Assembly (NCBI RefSeq): GCF_020907275.1
Contig: NZ_JAJJWI010000031.1
Coordinates: 1-32,087, forward strand
DNA from: Pontibacter silvestris
GTDB taxonomy: Bacteria; Bacteroidota; Bacteroidia; Cytophagales; Hymenobacteraceae
DNA: 32,087 bases
Reading direction: 5' to 3'
Below the pieces are notes generated by a model. It searched no databases. It saw nothing but the letters and a program-made list of their open reading frames with translations, and was not told the origin of the DNA. Each line of letters starts with the position of its first letter. The stretch's first letter is position 1. Below, one piece after another: positions 16,275 to 25,001 of the stretch. The position numbers were made by a program, and so were the translations under genes.

Positions 16275-17147
16275 TTATTTCATCTTCTTCCACTCAGAAA
16301 TAGCTTTTTCATTCAAGCTTACATAGTCGCTGTTATTAGCCGCTTTAGCCAATTCTATAGACTGTTGGGCTGTTTTTATAGCACCTTTGTAGTCTTTTAG
16401 CTGTGCTTGAATTTTAGCTTGCGTGTGAACATTGTAAAACTTAGGATCGTTGGCATTAGCCTTCTTCATCCACTCCAGTGCCTGCTTAAGGTCTTTGTTT
16501 GAGTTATAGTAATAAGCCGCCGCCGCCGCATATAAGTTTGGCTATACGTTTGTACTATTGATTACCTGCTCCTGAATCTGGCTCATCACTTTGCTGTCTA
16601 CATCAGTTTTGATAGTGAAAGGCACAATGGTATTTTCCCACAGCAGTTCCACATCAGCAGCATCTTGTTTTAAATTGGCAAAGTTGATGGTGAATGTCTC
16701 TACAGTACGAGCATTTTGTACTGGCTTCACTTTAAAGCGCACAAGGTCTTCTTCCGGCTTATAGTCTGTTCCTCCATCGCCCCAAAGCTTAGTGTTTTTA
16801 TGGATGATGATTGTCCATTCATTCTCTCCAGGTATGGTATACAGGGCATACTCTCCGGCAGGTACCTTATTGCCTTCGATGGTTACATCATCAGAGAGCT
16901 TTAACTTAGTGGAAGCGTTGGCTCCTGTACGCCATAGTTCGCCATAAGGCTCTAGTCCACCAAAAATTTTGCGGCCTTTCATTGAAGGGCGGGAGTACTC
17001 TACTGTAACAGTAGATAAACCAACTGTTTGTTCTATTTTAGAAGATGGGCTGGCAGCAGGGGTTTTGATACCTTGCTGTGCCTGTACTGCTCCGGCACTA
17101 AGCAGCAGAACCGCAGAAAGAGCGAAACCAATAAATGTGTTCTTCAT
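16275..17147 (-). pseudogene. DUF2911-TPR protein split by in-frame TAG
   Basis: One frame codes for a signal peptide (MKNTFIGFALSAVLLLSAGA, cleavage near VQAQ), a DUF2911 domain (about 25-190: KIEQTVGLSTVTVEYSRPSM, KIFGGLEPYGELWRTGANAS, PAGEYALYTIPGENEWTIII) and, past codon 202, a helical TPR-like tail (PNLYAAAAAYYYN..., DLKQALEWMKKA, DYKGAIKTAQQSIELAK). A TAG at 16542-16544 interrupts it after 201 residues; the remaining 88 codons continue in the same frame to TAA. Full-length homologues of about 290 aa normally carry both parts. The stop is therefore a nonsense change (a C-to-T change from CAG Gln would give it), a sequencing error, or a readthrough site. The DUF2911 part alone may still fold and be exported. 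The function of the family is unknown; it is periplasmic by its signal peptide. Confidence 0.85.
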
Positions 17148-17183
17148 TATTCTATCTATTAAGATAAGATTGTTTGTGATGTG

Positions 17184-17191
17184 CAAACTTA
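17184..17191 (-). promoter_or_regulatory. Bacteroidota -7 box for DUF2911 gene
   Basis: On the minus strand this reads TAAGTTTG (TAnnTTTG), 37 nt upstream of the ATG at 17147. The -33 partner is not clear. Confidence 0.4.
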
Positions 17192-17454
17192 CAAAAAGAT
17201 TCGGCTTATAGGTATAAATACTATTGTATAGTGCCTGCTTTCAGCAAGGTTAAAAGTCTTTTCTTAACAGCCACTCAGCTATAGGACAAGTATTATACCA
17301 AGTGTTTAGCTTAGTTTTAAGAAGGAGGAAGGAGTTTATAACAACGCTCGCGGAGAGGGAGAGATAGCTAAGGGAAAGTAAAGAAGAAGGTGCGCTTGTA
17401 TGGTTGTTTATATGATTAAAAGCCGTTTGACTGTGTTCTTTATCAGGTACATAA

Positions 17455-17487
17455 AAAATCCTGCCGTTTTTCTTTGGCAGGATTTTT
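17455..17487 (-). terminator. Terminator of ABC exporter
   Basis: The stem AAATCCTGCC / GGCAGGATTT has a T-rich loop of about 10 nt and A/T runs on both sides. It is centred about 39 nt after the exporter's stop codon on the minus strand. Confidence 0.85.
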
Positions 17488-17509
17488 AGAAAGTTTTTAA
17501 GCTTTGATA

Positions 17510-19327
17510 TTATGTCAGCTCGAACTGAAGCTTCAGTAGGTTGGCATATATTCCTTCAGGGTTAAGTGAAAGTACCTCATGAGAACCTTCTTCTACAATT
17601 TCTCCGCCATCTATCACCAGGATTTTGTCTACTTTACGAATCGTGGCAAGGCGGTGTGCAATAATAATGGTGGTACGATCTTTCATCAACTCATCCATGG
17701 CCTGCTGAATCAGGTGCTCTGACTCAGAATCCAGAGAGCTGGTAGCTTCATCCAGGATAAGAATAGACGGATTCTTAAGAATAGCGCGTGCAATGGCAAT
17801 ACGCTGGCGCTGCCCACCAGAGAGTTTGATGCCACGTTCGCCTACTAAAGTGTCCAATCCTTCCGGGAAAGACTGGATAAACATATAAGCATTAGCCTTC
17901 GTTGCTGCATCAATAATTTCTGCTTCTGTTGCTTCCGGGCGGCCATAGGCAATATTCTCGCGGATAGTACCACCAAACAGAAGTACCTCCTGTGGTACAA
18001 TACCCACGTTGCCACGTAGGGTAGTTAAACTAATGTCTTTTATGTTCTGACCATCTACTGTGATGCCGCCGCTATCTACATCGTAATAGCGCATCAGCAA
18101 CTGAATAATAGTAGATTTACCAGCTCCGCTCGGTCCTACCAAAGCTATTTTTTCGCCAGCTTTAATGTTTAAGTTAATATCGTGCAGCACTTGTACATCG
18201 GGGCGGGTAGGGTAAGAAAAGGCGACCTCTTTATAGGTAATGTTACCATACAGTTTAGGTAGTTCGCTTAATGCGCGAGGGGTTTTATCTGTCGGTTCCT
18301 CTTTCTCTTCTAAAATTTCCAGAATACGTTCTGTAGACCCTAATGCAGATTGTACTTTGCCGTATAGTTCTCCTAAACCACCTACAGATGCTCCAATAAA
18401 GACGGTGTAAATTATAAAGGAGGTAAGCTCGCCTATCCGGATATCTCCCTGATGTACCAAAGTAGCACCGTACCAAATAACCAGCACAATGCCGCCAAAC
18501 AGGCCTACAATAATAAAGGTGATAAATGCCCCTCTGTAATAGGAACCCTTAATAGCTGTACGCACGGCTTTATTTAAAGAGGTTTTATAGCGGCCAATTT
18601 CGAAAAGCTCGTTGGTGAAAGCTTTTACTGTATTGATGGCCTGCATGGTTTCCTCTACAATGATATTAGTATGGGCCAGCTCGTCTTGGGTTTTCTTGGA
18701 CAAGGCTCTGATTTTACGTCCAAACACCATGGCTAAAGCGACCAATACCGGGAATGTTGCCAGCATAAACAGCGATAACTTAATCGAAGTCCACATGATA
18801 ATAACCACACCTACTACAAAAGTTGTTATCTGTCGGAACAGCTCTGCTAGTGTAATAGAGAAGATATCCTGTACCTGTGCCACATCGGTAGTAATGCGGC
18901 TGGTTACCTCGCCAACACGTCTTTTCTCAAAGAAAGGAATGGGTAGCCAAACAAACTTACTATAGAGGTCGCGCCTGATGTCAGCTACAGCATTCTCACT
19001 TACCTGTGCAAAAAAATACACCCTGAAAAAAGAGAAAATGCCTTGCAGCAGGATAATGGCGAACAGTCCAAGCGAAATCATATTTATATCTTCCAGGAAC
19101 CAGTCAGCATTGCCAGTGGAGGAATCTACGAGCTTGCCCACCAGATATGGGAAAATCATAAATGTAAGGCTGGAAAAAGCCAGGAACACCAGGCCAATAA
19201 TAAATTTGTACTTATAGGGTAATACGTAATTGAATATACGGAGTCCTCGTTGAAAGCTTTCTTTCGTAATCTTTTTTCTGCCTTCAGCGTCTGGTGCGCT
19301 GCTTGGCCCGAATCCGCGCTTTGCCAT
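17510..19327 (-). CDS. ABC exporter, fused TMD-NBD (MsbA-like)
   Basis: This 605-aa type IV exporter half-transporter works as a homodimer. The membrane domain spans about 38-325, with the family's coupling segment VGEVTSRITTDVAQVQDIF (about 138-155). The nucleotide-binding domain follows (about 360-600) with the Tyr A-loop (SYPTRPDV), Walker A GPSGAGKST (398-406), Q-loop VPQEVLLFGG, signature LSGGQ (502-506), Walker B plus D-loop ILILDEATSSLD (about 522-533) and the switch His558 in IAHR. All catalytic residues are present, so it should be active. Lipid A, lipid or drug export is plausible; the substrate cannot be set. It is a single-gene transcript with its own terminator and a possible promoter 36 nt upstream. 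Confidence 0.92.
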   Translation of the reverse strand: MAKRGFGPSSAPDAEGRKKITKESFQRGLRIFNYVLPYKYKFIIGLVFLAFSSLTFMIFPYLVGKLVDSSTGNADWFLEDINMISLGLFAIILLQGIFSFFRVYFFAQVSENAVADIRRDLYSKFVWLPIPFFEKRRVGEVTSRITTDVAQVQDIFSITLAELFRQITTFVVGVVIIMWTSIKLSLFMLATFPVLVALAMVFGRKIRALSKKTQDELAHTNIIVEETMQAINTVKAFTNELFEIGRYKTSLNKAVRTAIKGSYYRGAFITFIIVGLFGGIVLVIWYGATLVHQGDIRIGELTSFIIYTVFIGASVGGLGELYGKVQSALGSTERILEILEEKEEPTDKTPRALSELPKLYGNITYKEVAFSYPTRPDVQVLHDINLNIKAGEKIALVGPSGAGKSTIIQLLMRYYDVDSGGITVDGQNIKDISLTTLRGNVGIVPQEVLLFGGTIRENIAYGRPEATEAEIIDAATKANAYMFIQSFPEGLDTLVGERGIKLSGGQRQRIAIARAILKNPSILILDEATSSLDSESEHLIQQAMDELMKDRTTIIIAHRLATIRKVDKILVIDGGEIVEEGSHEVLSLNPEGIYANLLKLQFELT

Positions 19328-19362
19328 TAATTTACTATGCTTTAAAACTGTTGTGCTTACCG

Positions 19363-19370
19363 CAAATGTA
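19363..19370 (-). promoter_or_regulatory. Bacteroidota -7 box for ABC exporter
   Basis: On the minus strand this reads TACATTTG, an exact TAnnTTTG match, 36 nt upstream of the ATG at 19327. A TTTG-type -33 element is not seen at 19-20 nt. Confidence 0.45.
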
Positions 19371-19585
19371 GCGGTAACAAAGGGTTTGGGAGTATAACAG
19401 CTTGTTGAGCCGAATAATGCCCTATAACATAAAATTCTTACAAAGGTAAAGATTCTAATGTTATTCGGGAGGAAAAGAGCGTATTTCCTGACTTAGTTGG
19501 TGAGTTAAAGTTCTTTGAAACTCATAAGAGAGCTTTATACTGGCACAGTGGCTGTTGTTTCTGTACAATATTATTTATCTGATAA

Positions 19586-19627
19586 ATCAAAAGAGGAGCA
19601 AGCTGTACGGCTTGCTCCTCTTTTGAT
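19586..19627 (-). terminator. Terminator of S8 protease gene
   Basis: Perfect 18-bp arms (19586-19603 and 19610-19627) with core GAGGAGCAAGC / GCTTGCTCCTC and a TGTACG loop. The outer part is the A/T run needed for release. It sits 28 nt after the protease stop codon. It is longer than a typical terminator stem. Confidence 0.85.
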
Positions 19628-19654
19628 TTGCACTGGAATAGAAATCTTGCAGTT

Positions 19655-21262
19655 TTATTTATATGTTTCTGCCAGCTTTATGGCTTTATATGCATTTACA
19701 ATACCTCCGGTACGAGAAAGCTCTGACATAGGTACCAATTCACCTGTACCCGGGTTAATAACTGGTTCATTCACCTTCTCGACAGATTCTTCTATAACAG
19801 CTTTAATCTGCTCAGCTGTCAGGTGAGGATAATACGATTCTATAAGGGCTGCCAAACCAGCTACTACCGGCGAAGCCATGCTTGTTCCGCTGAAAGGTGC
19901 ATATTGGTTCCCGCCAGGAATAGTAGAGTAAATGTTGGCACCAGGTGCAAAAACATCAACTATATTTTTGCCATAGTTAGAAAATGGAGCAACTAGGCTG
20001 GTTCCTGCCGGGCCGCTGGCACCAACAGTAATCATGTTAGGAGCTTTTTTGTGCTTTTTAATGGTAAGCGGGTTAGGGAAGTAAGGTACTACATCTACAT
20101 TCTCACTTTCGTTACCTGCAGCTTTTACCAAAAGTACATCATGCTTCTGTGCATACTTAATAGCATCTTCTACCCATTTTCTTTCAGGCGAAAAAGATTT
20201 ACCAAAGCTCATGTTGATGATTTTAGCACCGTTGTCTACAGCATAACGGATGGCAAGGGCTATATCTTTATCATGCTCATCTCCATCTGGAACGGCCCTG
20301 ATCATCATAATTTTTACAGCATTGGCCACACCATTGACACCTAAACCATTATCTCTGACAGCACCTATTATGCCTGCCACATGTGTTCCGTGGGTAGGGT
20401 CGCCTGCCATTATATTGCTGTTGCCATAGTAGCGGTCCTTAAAATTGCTGTAGTTATCTTCTACCACTCTGCCACGATAATCTACCGGAGGTGTTTCAGG
20501 AGCCTTTAAAGTCATTTTCATGCTATCGGCATATTGCTGCAGGTATTCTGGCAGTTGCTTGTTTGTTATACCTGGCTTTGCTTTCTCAAACATCAAACCA
20601 TACAGTTTGGTAGCCTGTAGGGCTTTTACATTATTGGTTTTAAGCGTGTCCAGATCCTGTGCAGTAAAAGTGTCTGTTTTAAGGTAGCTTGTGAAGTAGC
20701 TGTCCAGCCTTGGGTAAATCTCCAGTAGGCTGTACAGCATTTCTACTGCCTGTCCCTCCTCTGATACTTCTATTACATGTGCTTTACTTCTGAGCCAGTC
20801 GTGGTACAACTGGCATTCTTTCTTTTTAACCTGTTCTTCAGAGGTTACATTAGCAAACTTGTCTTTGTACTTAAAGTAAAAGCGCTGGCTTTCGTAGGAG
20901 TCTTTTGTTACGTTTTTAGTAGGGTCATCGCTTCCTAAGAAGTTCCATCCGTAGATGTCTCCAGCATAGCCATTTTTATCAGGGTCTGTGCTGCCGCCTG
21001 CCATCTCCAGGCGGTTGTGCCATAAAACAGGCCGGAGGTCTTCGTGCAGCGTATCAATACCAGAGTCAATTATAGCAACAAGAACAGTGTCTGCCTTTTT
21101 GTTTTGTAATAATTCCTGGTAAGCTTTCTCTAAGCTGATCCCGTACACTCCATCTTTCTGATGATCCAGTAAATGCCAGTTCAGGGGTACTGTTTGTGCA
21201 TTCTGCCCAAATGCAACTCCTGCAGAAAGGATAAGTGCTAAGGCTGCAACTATTCTCTTCAT
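19655..21262 (-). CDS. Secreted subtilisin-like serine protease (S8)
   Basis: This 535-aa protein begins with signal peptide MKRIVAALALILSAGVAFGQ. The catalytic triad is complete: Asp66 in AIIDSGID, His291 in HGTHVAG and Ser461 in SGTSMASP. The oxyanion Asn384 lies in AAGNE. About 225 residues separate Asp and His, against roughly 30 in subtilisin; the insert (about 75-285) is largely helical and charged (SEEQVKKKECQLYHDWLRSK, YADSMKM). No type IX sorting domain follows the catalytic domain, which ends at the C terminus, so it is probably periplasmic or outer-surface retained rather than T9SS-exported. It is followed by a strong terminator; the SSS symporter gene lies 53 bp upstream. Confidence 0.93.
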   Translation of the reverse strand: MKRIVAALALILSAGVAFGQNAQTVPLNWHLLDHQKDGVYGISLEKAYQELLQNKKADTVLVAIIDSGIDTLHEDLRPVLWHNRLEMAGGSTDPDKNGYAGDIYGWNFLGSDDPTKNVTKDSYESQRFYFKYKDKFANVTSEEQVKKKECQLYHDWLRSKAHVIEVSEEGQAVEMLYSLLEIYPRLDSYFTSYLKTDTFTAQDLDTLKTNNVKALQATKLYGLMFEKAKPGITNKQLPEYLQQYADSMKMTLKAPETPPVDYRGRVVEDNYSNFKDRYYGNSNIMAGDPTHGTHVAGIIGAVRDNGLGVNGVANAVKIMMIRAVPDGDEHDKDIALAIRYAVDNGAKIINMSFGKSFSPERKWVEDAIKYAQKHDVLLVKAAGNESENVDVVPYFPNPLTIKKHKKAPNMITVGASGPAGTSLVAPFSNYGKNIVDVFAPGANIYSTIPGGNQYAPFSGTSMASPVVAGLAALIESYYPHLTAEQIKAVIEESVEKVNEPVINPGTGELVPMSELSRTGGIVNAYKAIKLAETYK

Positions 21263-21315
21263 TATAAATTATATAAGTAATATGTGAAACTAAAGTCTTG
21301 CGTAATCTATAGCTA

Positions 21316-22776
21316 TTACTGTGCCAGTTCTAACTTTTTGCCCTTGTTTGAAACAGCCATTAGTCCGGTAAAAGTTAGGAAGCCATTTAAAATAAGTACC
21401 TCAAAGCCAAATTCGTAACCCCAGAACCACTCTACTGAATTGGCACTGATGATGTATGTTAGGATAGGCGAAACGATACAGACAGCAGGTACAAAACGAT
21501 CCTGGACGGCGCGCTTTGTGTAGAGCCCAAACGTGTAGAGCCCTAGTAAGGGTCCATAGGTATAGCCTGCTACTGTAAATACTGCCGTAATTACATTCTG
21601 ATTATTCAGTACATCAAACGCCACGATTACCAGCACCATAATTACCGAGAAAGCAAAGTGTACGATATAACGCATACGTACCCGTTCTTGTTCGCTGCGA
21701 TCTTTGAAGTTAAGAAAATCAACACAGAAGGAGGTGGTGAGGGCAGTAAGGGCGGAGTCGGCAGAAGCATACGTAATAGCAATAATACCGAGTATAAACA
21801 CAATACCAAGGAAAGGGGAGAAGTGGTTCAGCGCCAGGTAAGGGTATACATCATCGCCTTTGGCTGGTAAGGAAATACCTTTAGATTCAGCATAAATATA
21901 AAGCAAGGCACCAAGTGTAAGAAAGAAGGTATTTACAAAAACAAGTATGATGCTAAATGATAGCATGTTCTTCTGTGCCTCCCAAATGTTCTTACAGCTA
22001 AGGTTCTTCTGCATCATATCCTGGTCCAGGCCTGTCATTACAATAGCAATAAAAGCACCGGAAAGGAATTGCTTCAGAAAATAGCGGCTGTCTTTCACAT
22101 CCCAGAAAAAGACCTGAGAGTACTGGCTTTTCTTTACCGATTGCACCAGCCCCTGAAAGCCCATGTTTAACTCATCAGAGATTAGCCAGATGCTTACAAT
22201 TACGGCAACCAGCATGGCAGCTGTCTGAAAAGTATCCGTCCAGATAATAGTTTTCATACCGCCCCGGAAGGTATATACCCAGATAAGGGTAATTGTAATG
22301 ATGACAGAAACAGCAAAAGGCACTCCCAAATCATCGAAAACGGCTAACTGCAGCACTCCTGCCACCAGGAACAAGCGTATGGAAGCACCCAAGGTGCGTG
22401 AGAGGAGGAAGAAGGCGGCCCCGGTTTTGTAAGACCAATAGCCAAAGCGCTGCTCAAGGTATGTATAAATAGACACCAGGTTTAGGCGATAATACAGCGG
22501 CATCAGCACTGTGGCAATTACAAAGTAGCCTAGCAGATAACCTAAGACTACCTGTAGATAAGAGAACTGCGCTTTCTCCACCATTCCCGGAATAGAAACA
22601 AAGGTAACACCCGACAGCGAAGTACCAATCATTCCAAAAGCAACCACATACCAGGGGGACTTGCGGTTGGCTAAAAAGAATGTTTCGGAGTCTGTATTTT
22701 TACTAGTTAAATACGAAATAAGTATCAGTATGCAGAAATAGGCTATTATTAAGCCAATAATAAGAGTAGGAGACAT
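21316..22776 (-). CDS. Sodium:solute symporter (SSS family)
   Basis: This 486-aa carrier has about 13 spans. Family features: FFLANRKSPWYVVAFGMIGTSLSGVTFVSIPG (first part at about 33-52, sodium site region SLSGVTF), YTFRGGMKTIIWTDTFQ (about 168-184), and the middle segment GLDQDMMQKNLSCKN. The order and length fit an SSS transporter for sugars, amino acids or similar solutes. It is not closely similar to the other SSS protein in this window (no soluble insertion, different motif spellings). It sits between an MBL-fold hydrolase gene and the S8 protease gene, all on the same strand, but a weak hairpin and its own TATATTTG box upstream suggest a separate start. Substrate unknown. Confidence 0.88.
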   Translation of the reverse strand: MSPTLIIGLIIAYFCILILISYLTSKNTDSETFFLANRKSPWYVVAFGMIGTSLSGVTFVSIPGMVEKAQFSYLQVVLGYLLGYFVIATVLMPLYYRLNLVSIYTYLEQRFGYWSYKTGAAFFLLSRTLGASIRLFLVAGVLQLAVFDDLGVPFAVSVIITITLIWVYTFRGGMKTIIWTDTFQTAAMLVAVIVSIWLISDELNMGFQGLVQSVKKSQYSQVFFWDVKDSRYFLKQFLSGAFIAIVMTGLDQDMMQKNLSCKNIWEAQKNMLSFSIILVFVNTFFLTLGALLYIYAESKGISLPAKGDDVYPYLALNHFSPFLGIVFILGIIAITYASADSALTALTTSFCVDFLNFKDRSEQERVRMRYIVHFAFSVIMVLVIVAFDVLNNQNVITAVFTVAGYTYGPLLGLYTFGLYTKRAVQDRFVPAVCIVSPILTYIISANSVEWFWGYEFGFEVLILNGFLTFTGLMAVSNKGKKLELAQ

Positions 22777-22793
22777 AAGATTAAAATTTATGA

Positions 22794-22812
22794 CAGGCTT
22801 TTTCAGAGCCTG
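22794..22812 (-). terminator. Short hairpin between MBL-hydrolase and symporter genes
   Basis: The stem CAGGCT / AGCCTG (22794-22799, 22807-22812) lies 46 nt after the MBL gene's stop on the minus strand, followed by an A/T-rich run. It is a weak terminator or leader hairpin for the symporter. Confidence 0.4.
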
Positions 22813-22816
22813 AACA

Positions 22817-22824
22817 CAAATATA
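22817..22824 (-). promoter_or_regulatory. Bacteroidota -7 box for SSS symporter
   Basis: On the minus strand this reads TATATTTG, 41 nt upstream of the ATG at 22776. The -33 element is not obvious. Confidence 0.4.
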
Positions 22825-22857
22825 GTAAAAGTATGTCTCCTCCTGCTGTTACAGCCT

Positions 22858-23874
22858 TCAAGCAAAGTCGTGCAGTAGTAAGGGTTCTCCTATAGCTGGT
22901 ATTCTTAAGCCGCGCAGCATGCCTCCTGCTGCAATTTGCTCCAGCAACCGGACAGGCTCGCTTGCCGGTTCATCCGATAGGTCGAAGGTGCCGTAGTGCA
23001 TTGGTATAAATGTGCCTCCTCTCAGCAGGTTATAGGCTTTTACTGCTTCATTTGGGTTAAGGTGGCTTTTACTCATCAGGAAAGATGGCTTGTAAGCTCC
23101 TACAGGCATCAGGCATACGTCCATTGGGCCGAATATATCTTCAATTTCTTCAAAGTGATTCCCTAAGGCGGTGTCTCCTGCAAAAAATAAAGTCAACTCA
23201 GTAGTCTTTATGACGAAACTACCCCACAGCACTTTGTTCATGTCTAACACCCCACGTCGGTACCAATGGGAAGCAGGGGCAAAGTAAATTTCTATACCAT
23301 CAGGGGCCAGGTCGAACTTCTGAAACCAGCCAGCCTCCTGGTAGGGCAGGTGAGGGTCAATGCTCCGCAGTATGTTACCAGCCTCTAACGGTGCCAATGC
23401 TTTCATCTGCGGATTGTTTTTAAATACCGTCTGGATAGATTTCTTGTCAAGGTGGTCGCGGTGCCCGTGTGAAAGCAGTAGAAAGTCGATGTTACGCAAC
23501 TGCTCTGGCGGGCAAGGCAAACCGGCGCGGCGCTTCACCATAGGAATGTCGTACAAGACCGGGTCTGTCAGAAACGTAACCCCATTAAACCTGATGAAAA
23601 AACTGGCATGCCCCAGCCACACCACCATATCCTGATCAGAGTACAAGAAGTCATTGCCTTTATGCACAGGTGGAGTATAGTCGTCTCTCTTCTTTTCTTC
23701 GCGCTGTGGGTTACGAGACAACTGCCACTTCAACACAGTACTAAAGTCAGGGTTATAGAGTTCATCACCATTAGCAAACCTGCCGTTTATAACTTTGTTA
23801 CCCCTGTAATTAGGTTTTACGGTTTCTAATCTATCGTTTTTTAGGTGGCGGATACGGAGATTCTTCTTCTGCAA
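22858..23874 (-). CDS. MBL-fold metallohydrolase (NAPE-PLD/UlaG-like)
   Basis: This 338-aa protein has the beta-lactamase-fold metal sites: WLGHASFFI (about 86-94), SHGHRDHLD (His136, His138, Asp140, His141), PASHWYRRG (His203), FFAGDTAL (Asp234) and PMHYGTFDLSDEP (His293). The WLGHAS start and the SHWYRRG segment resemble the N-acylphosphatidylethanolamine phospholipase D / UlaG-like branch, which hydrolyses phosphodiester or lactone bonds. The start is TTG at 23872-23874, chosen to keep the basic N-terminal extension that precedes the fold; a shorter start is possible. No signal peptide is seen. Substrate is not known; a phospholipid headgroup phosphodiesterase role is a family-level inference. 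Confidence 0.87.
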   Translation of the reverse strand: MQKKNLRIRHLKNDRLETVKPNYRGNKVINGRFANGDELYNPDFSTVLKWQLSRNPQREEKKRDDYTPPVHKGNDFLYSDQDMVVWLGHASFFIRFNGVTFLTDPVLYDIPMVKRRAGLPCPPEQLRNIDFLLLSHGHRDHLDKKSIQTVFKNNPQMKALAPLEAGNILRSIDPHLPYQEAGWFQKFDLAPDGIEIYFAPASHWYRRGVLDMNKVLWGSFVIKTTELTLFFAGDTALGNHFEEIEDIFGPMDVCLMPVGAYKPSFLMSKSHLNPNEAVKAYNLLRGGTFIPMHYGTFDLSDEPASEPVRLLEQIAAGGMLRGLRIPAIGEPLLLHDFA

Positions 23875-24011
23875 AATATCAACTATTGGTTCCGGTATTA
23901 TTTAACAGCTAAACGTGCGTTTTGGTTAAAGTAATCTATAAGAATTAACTTTCAAAGTTTCCAGGGGGCTTATGAATGAGAATGTTTTAAATATTCTTTA
24001 AAAATGTCAAT

Positions 24012-24078
24012 AACTATACAACCTCAAAAAGGGGCACTATACACAAATAATAGTACCCCTTTTTGAGGTTGTATAGTT
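24012..24078 (-). terminator. Long hairpin terminator of the 116-aa hypothetical gene
   Basis: The 29-nt arms (24012-24040 and 24050-24078) match at 28 positions; the core is CCTCAAAAAGGGG / CCCCTTTTTGAGG with a loop of about 9 nt. It lies 76 nt after the stop of the minus-strand 116-aa gene and upstream of the MBL gene. The fold is much longer than a usual terminator. Confidence 0.75.
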
Positions 24079-24153
24079 GTGCAGTGCTTTAGGTTAGTGC
24101 TTAGATTGATAAAGGTTATGTGGTACCAGTGAAAGGTCTTTTACTTAAATTAA

Positions 24154-24504
24154 TTAAGCATATTTAGCTGAAATGTTTTTGATTACCTGAATACCCTCAG
24201 TGGTAAGGAACCCATCCTTGTCCCAAAGTCCGTACCTCTTTAGCCCTTCCATGCTTGCGGCGTTCAAATGGTAATTAAAATAAAAGTGTTCATCGTTAGA
24301 AAGGGCTGGATCATAAACCTGTTCCTTGAATAATGTCTTAACGGCATGGTCACTTGCCCTGATGACCTCGTCAGGGTGAATTACCTCCAGCGAAGACTTT
24401 ATAACTCTGAATATATCAGGTGAAATATCATGTTCCTGCGTGATTTCTTTTTTGAAAGTCTCTTCGTCGAGAGCCTTTACTGTTTTCTGATCGTTGGTTT
24501 TCAT
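24154..24504 (-). CDS. Hypothetical 116-aa acidic protein
   Basis: Not recognised. It is soluble, with no signal peptide or membrane span. The N terminus is charged (MKTNDQKTVKALDEETFKKE), followed by helix-forming segments (PDIFRVIKSSLEVIHPDEVIRASDHAVKTLF) and an aromatic motif (DEHFYFNYHLNAASMEGLKRYGLW) before a short C-terminal helix. The fold is probably alpha-helical. It stands alone with its own long terminator. An 11-bp inverted repeat at 24527-24575 lies just upstream and could be an operator, so the gene may be regulated by a dedicated factor or stress signal (inference). Confidence 0.7.
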   Translation of the reverse strand: MKTNDQKTVKALDEETFKKEITQEHDISPDIFRVIKSSLEVIHPDEVIRASDHAVKTLFKEQVYDPALSNDEHFYFNYHLNAASMEGLKRYGLWDKDGFLTTEGIQVIKNISAKYA

Positions 24505-25001
24505 TGTATTAGATTGTTATGGGTGTTTGAATAATATTAAAAGTGCCTGACGGTTTTGGAAGAGATATTATTCAATAATTTGGTTATCAGTTTTTTATAC
24601 GGCAAAGGGTTTAGGGTGGCTAATTAATGCTAAGTATTTGAATCAAAAAAGTAAGTATTTTATACAGATGCACTTTTATCCTTATTTTATGAAGTTTAGA
24701 ATTACATAGAAGTAATGTCGCAGACTGATTTTATGGCTAAACAACTCAAAAGCAATGAACTTTAGCCTGAATCTAAGTTGCAGTTTTGATTTATCTTGTT
24801 AACTTATGTGCTTAATTAAGTTGCTTCTATTTGTTAGTTAAGCAAAGCTTTTCCCGGAAAGAATATTATTGGTTCTGCAGTAGGATAAAATTTAATGTAA
24901 CAACATTAGTGATGTTTTTTGAAAAGTTATATATTCGGAAGTGTATATAGCTGTTATCCCTGTAGCCAAACTTAATATCTTCGAATACAAGCGTACAGAT
25001 T
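24505..25001. other. AT-rich divergent intergenic region
   Basis: This 497-bp gap separates the divergent 116-aa and GAF-PAS genes. The first part holds the 11-bp inverted repeat described separately. The rest is AT-rich with no accepted frame or RNA fold. A TATCTTCG box (TAnnTTcG variant) about 25 nt before the GAF-PAS gene is a possible, unproven -7 element. Confidence 0.4.
24527..24575. promoter_or_regulatory. 11-bp inverted repeat, possible operator
   Basis: The arms TTGAATAATAT (24527-24537) and ATATTATTCAA (24565-24575) are perfect, with a 27-nt spacer. They begin 23 nt upstream of the 116-aa gene's ATG. The layout suits a dimeric regulator or two helix-facing half-sites. Without T-runs or GC it is not a terminator. 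Confidence 0.45.

Larger units (their letters stand above)
17148..17509. other. Intergenic region: promoter, purine-rich tract, terminator
   Basis: The DUF2911 gene's upstream region and the ABC exporter's downstream region. A strongly purine-biased plus-strand tract runs about 17321-17390 (AAGAAGGAGGAAGGAG and GGAGAGGGAGAGATAG units) with no frame attached. The element at 17455-17487 is the exporter's terminator. No gene was found. Confidence 0.5.
19328..19654. other. Intergenic region with two inverted repeats
   Basis: Between the ABC exporter start and the S8 protease stop. Besides the exporter's -7 box and the protease terminator, an 8-bp repeat CCGAATAA (19410-19417) / TTATTCGG (19461-19468) and an overlapping pair ATAACAT (19424-19430) / ATGTTAT (19458-19464) could form alternative pairings. 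They may be an operator for the exporter. No coding frame is accepted. Confidence 0.45.

Noticed and set aside
16501..16540. Frameshift as the cause of the split DUF2911 gene
   Set aside because: The GCG-repeat (poly-Ala) site looked like a slippage site, but both halves are in the same frame, so the cause is a stop codon, not a frameshift.
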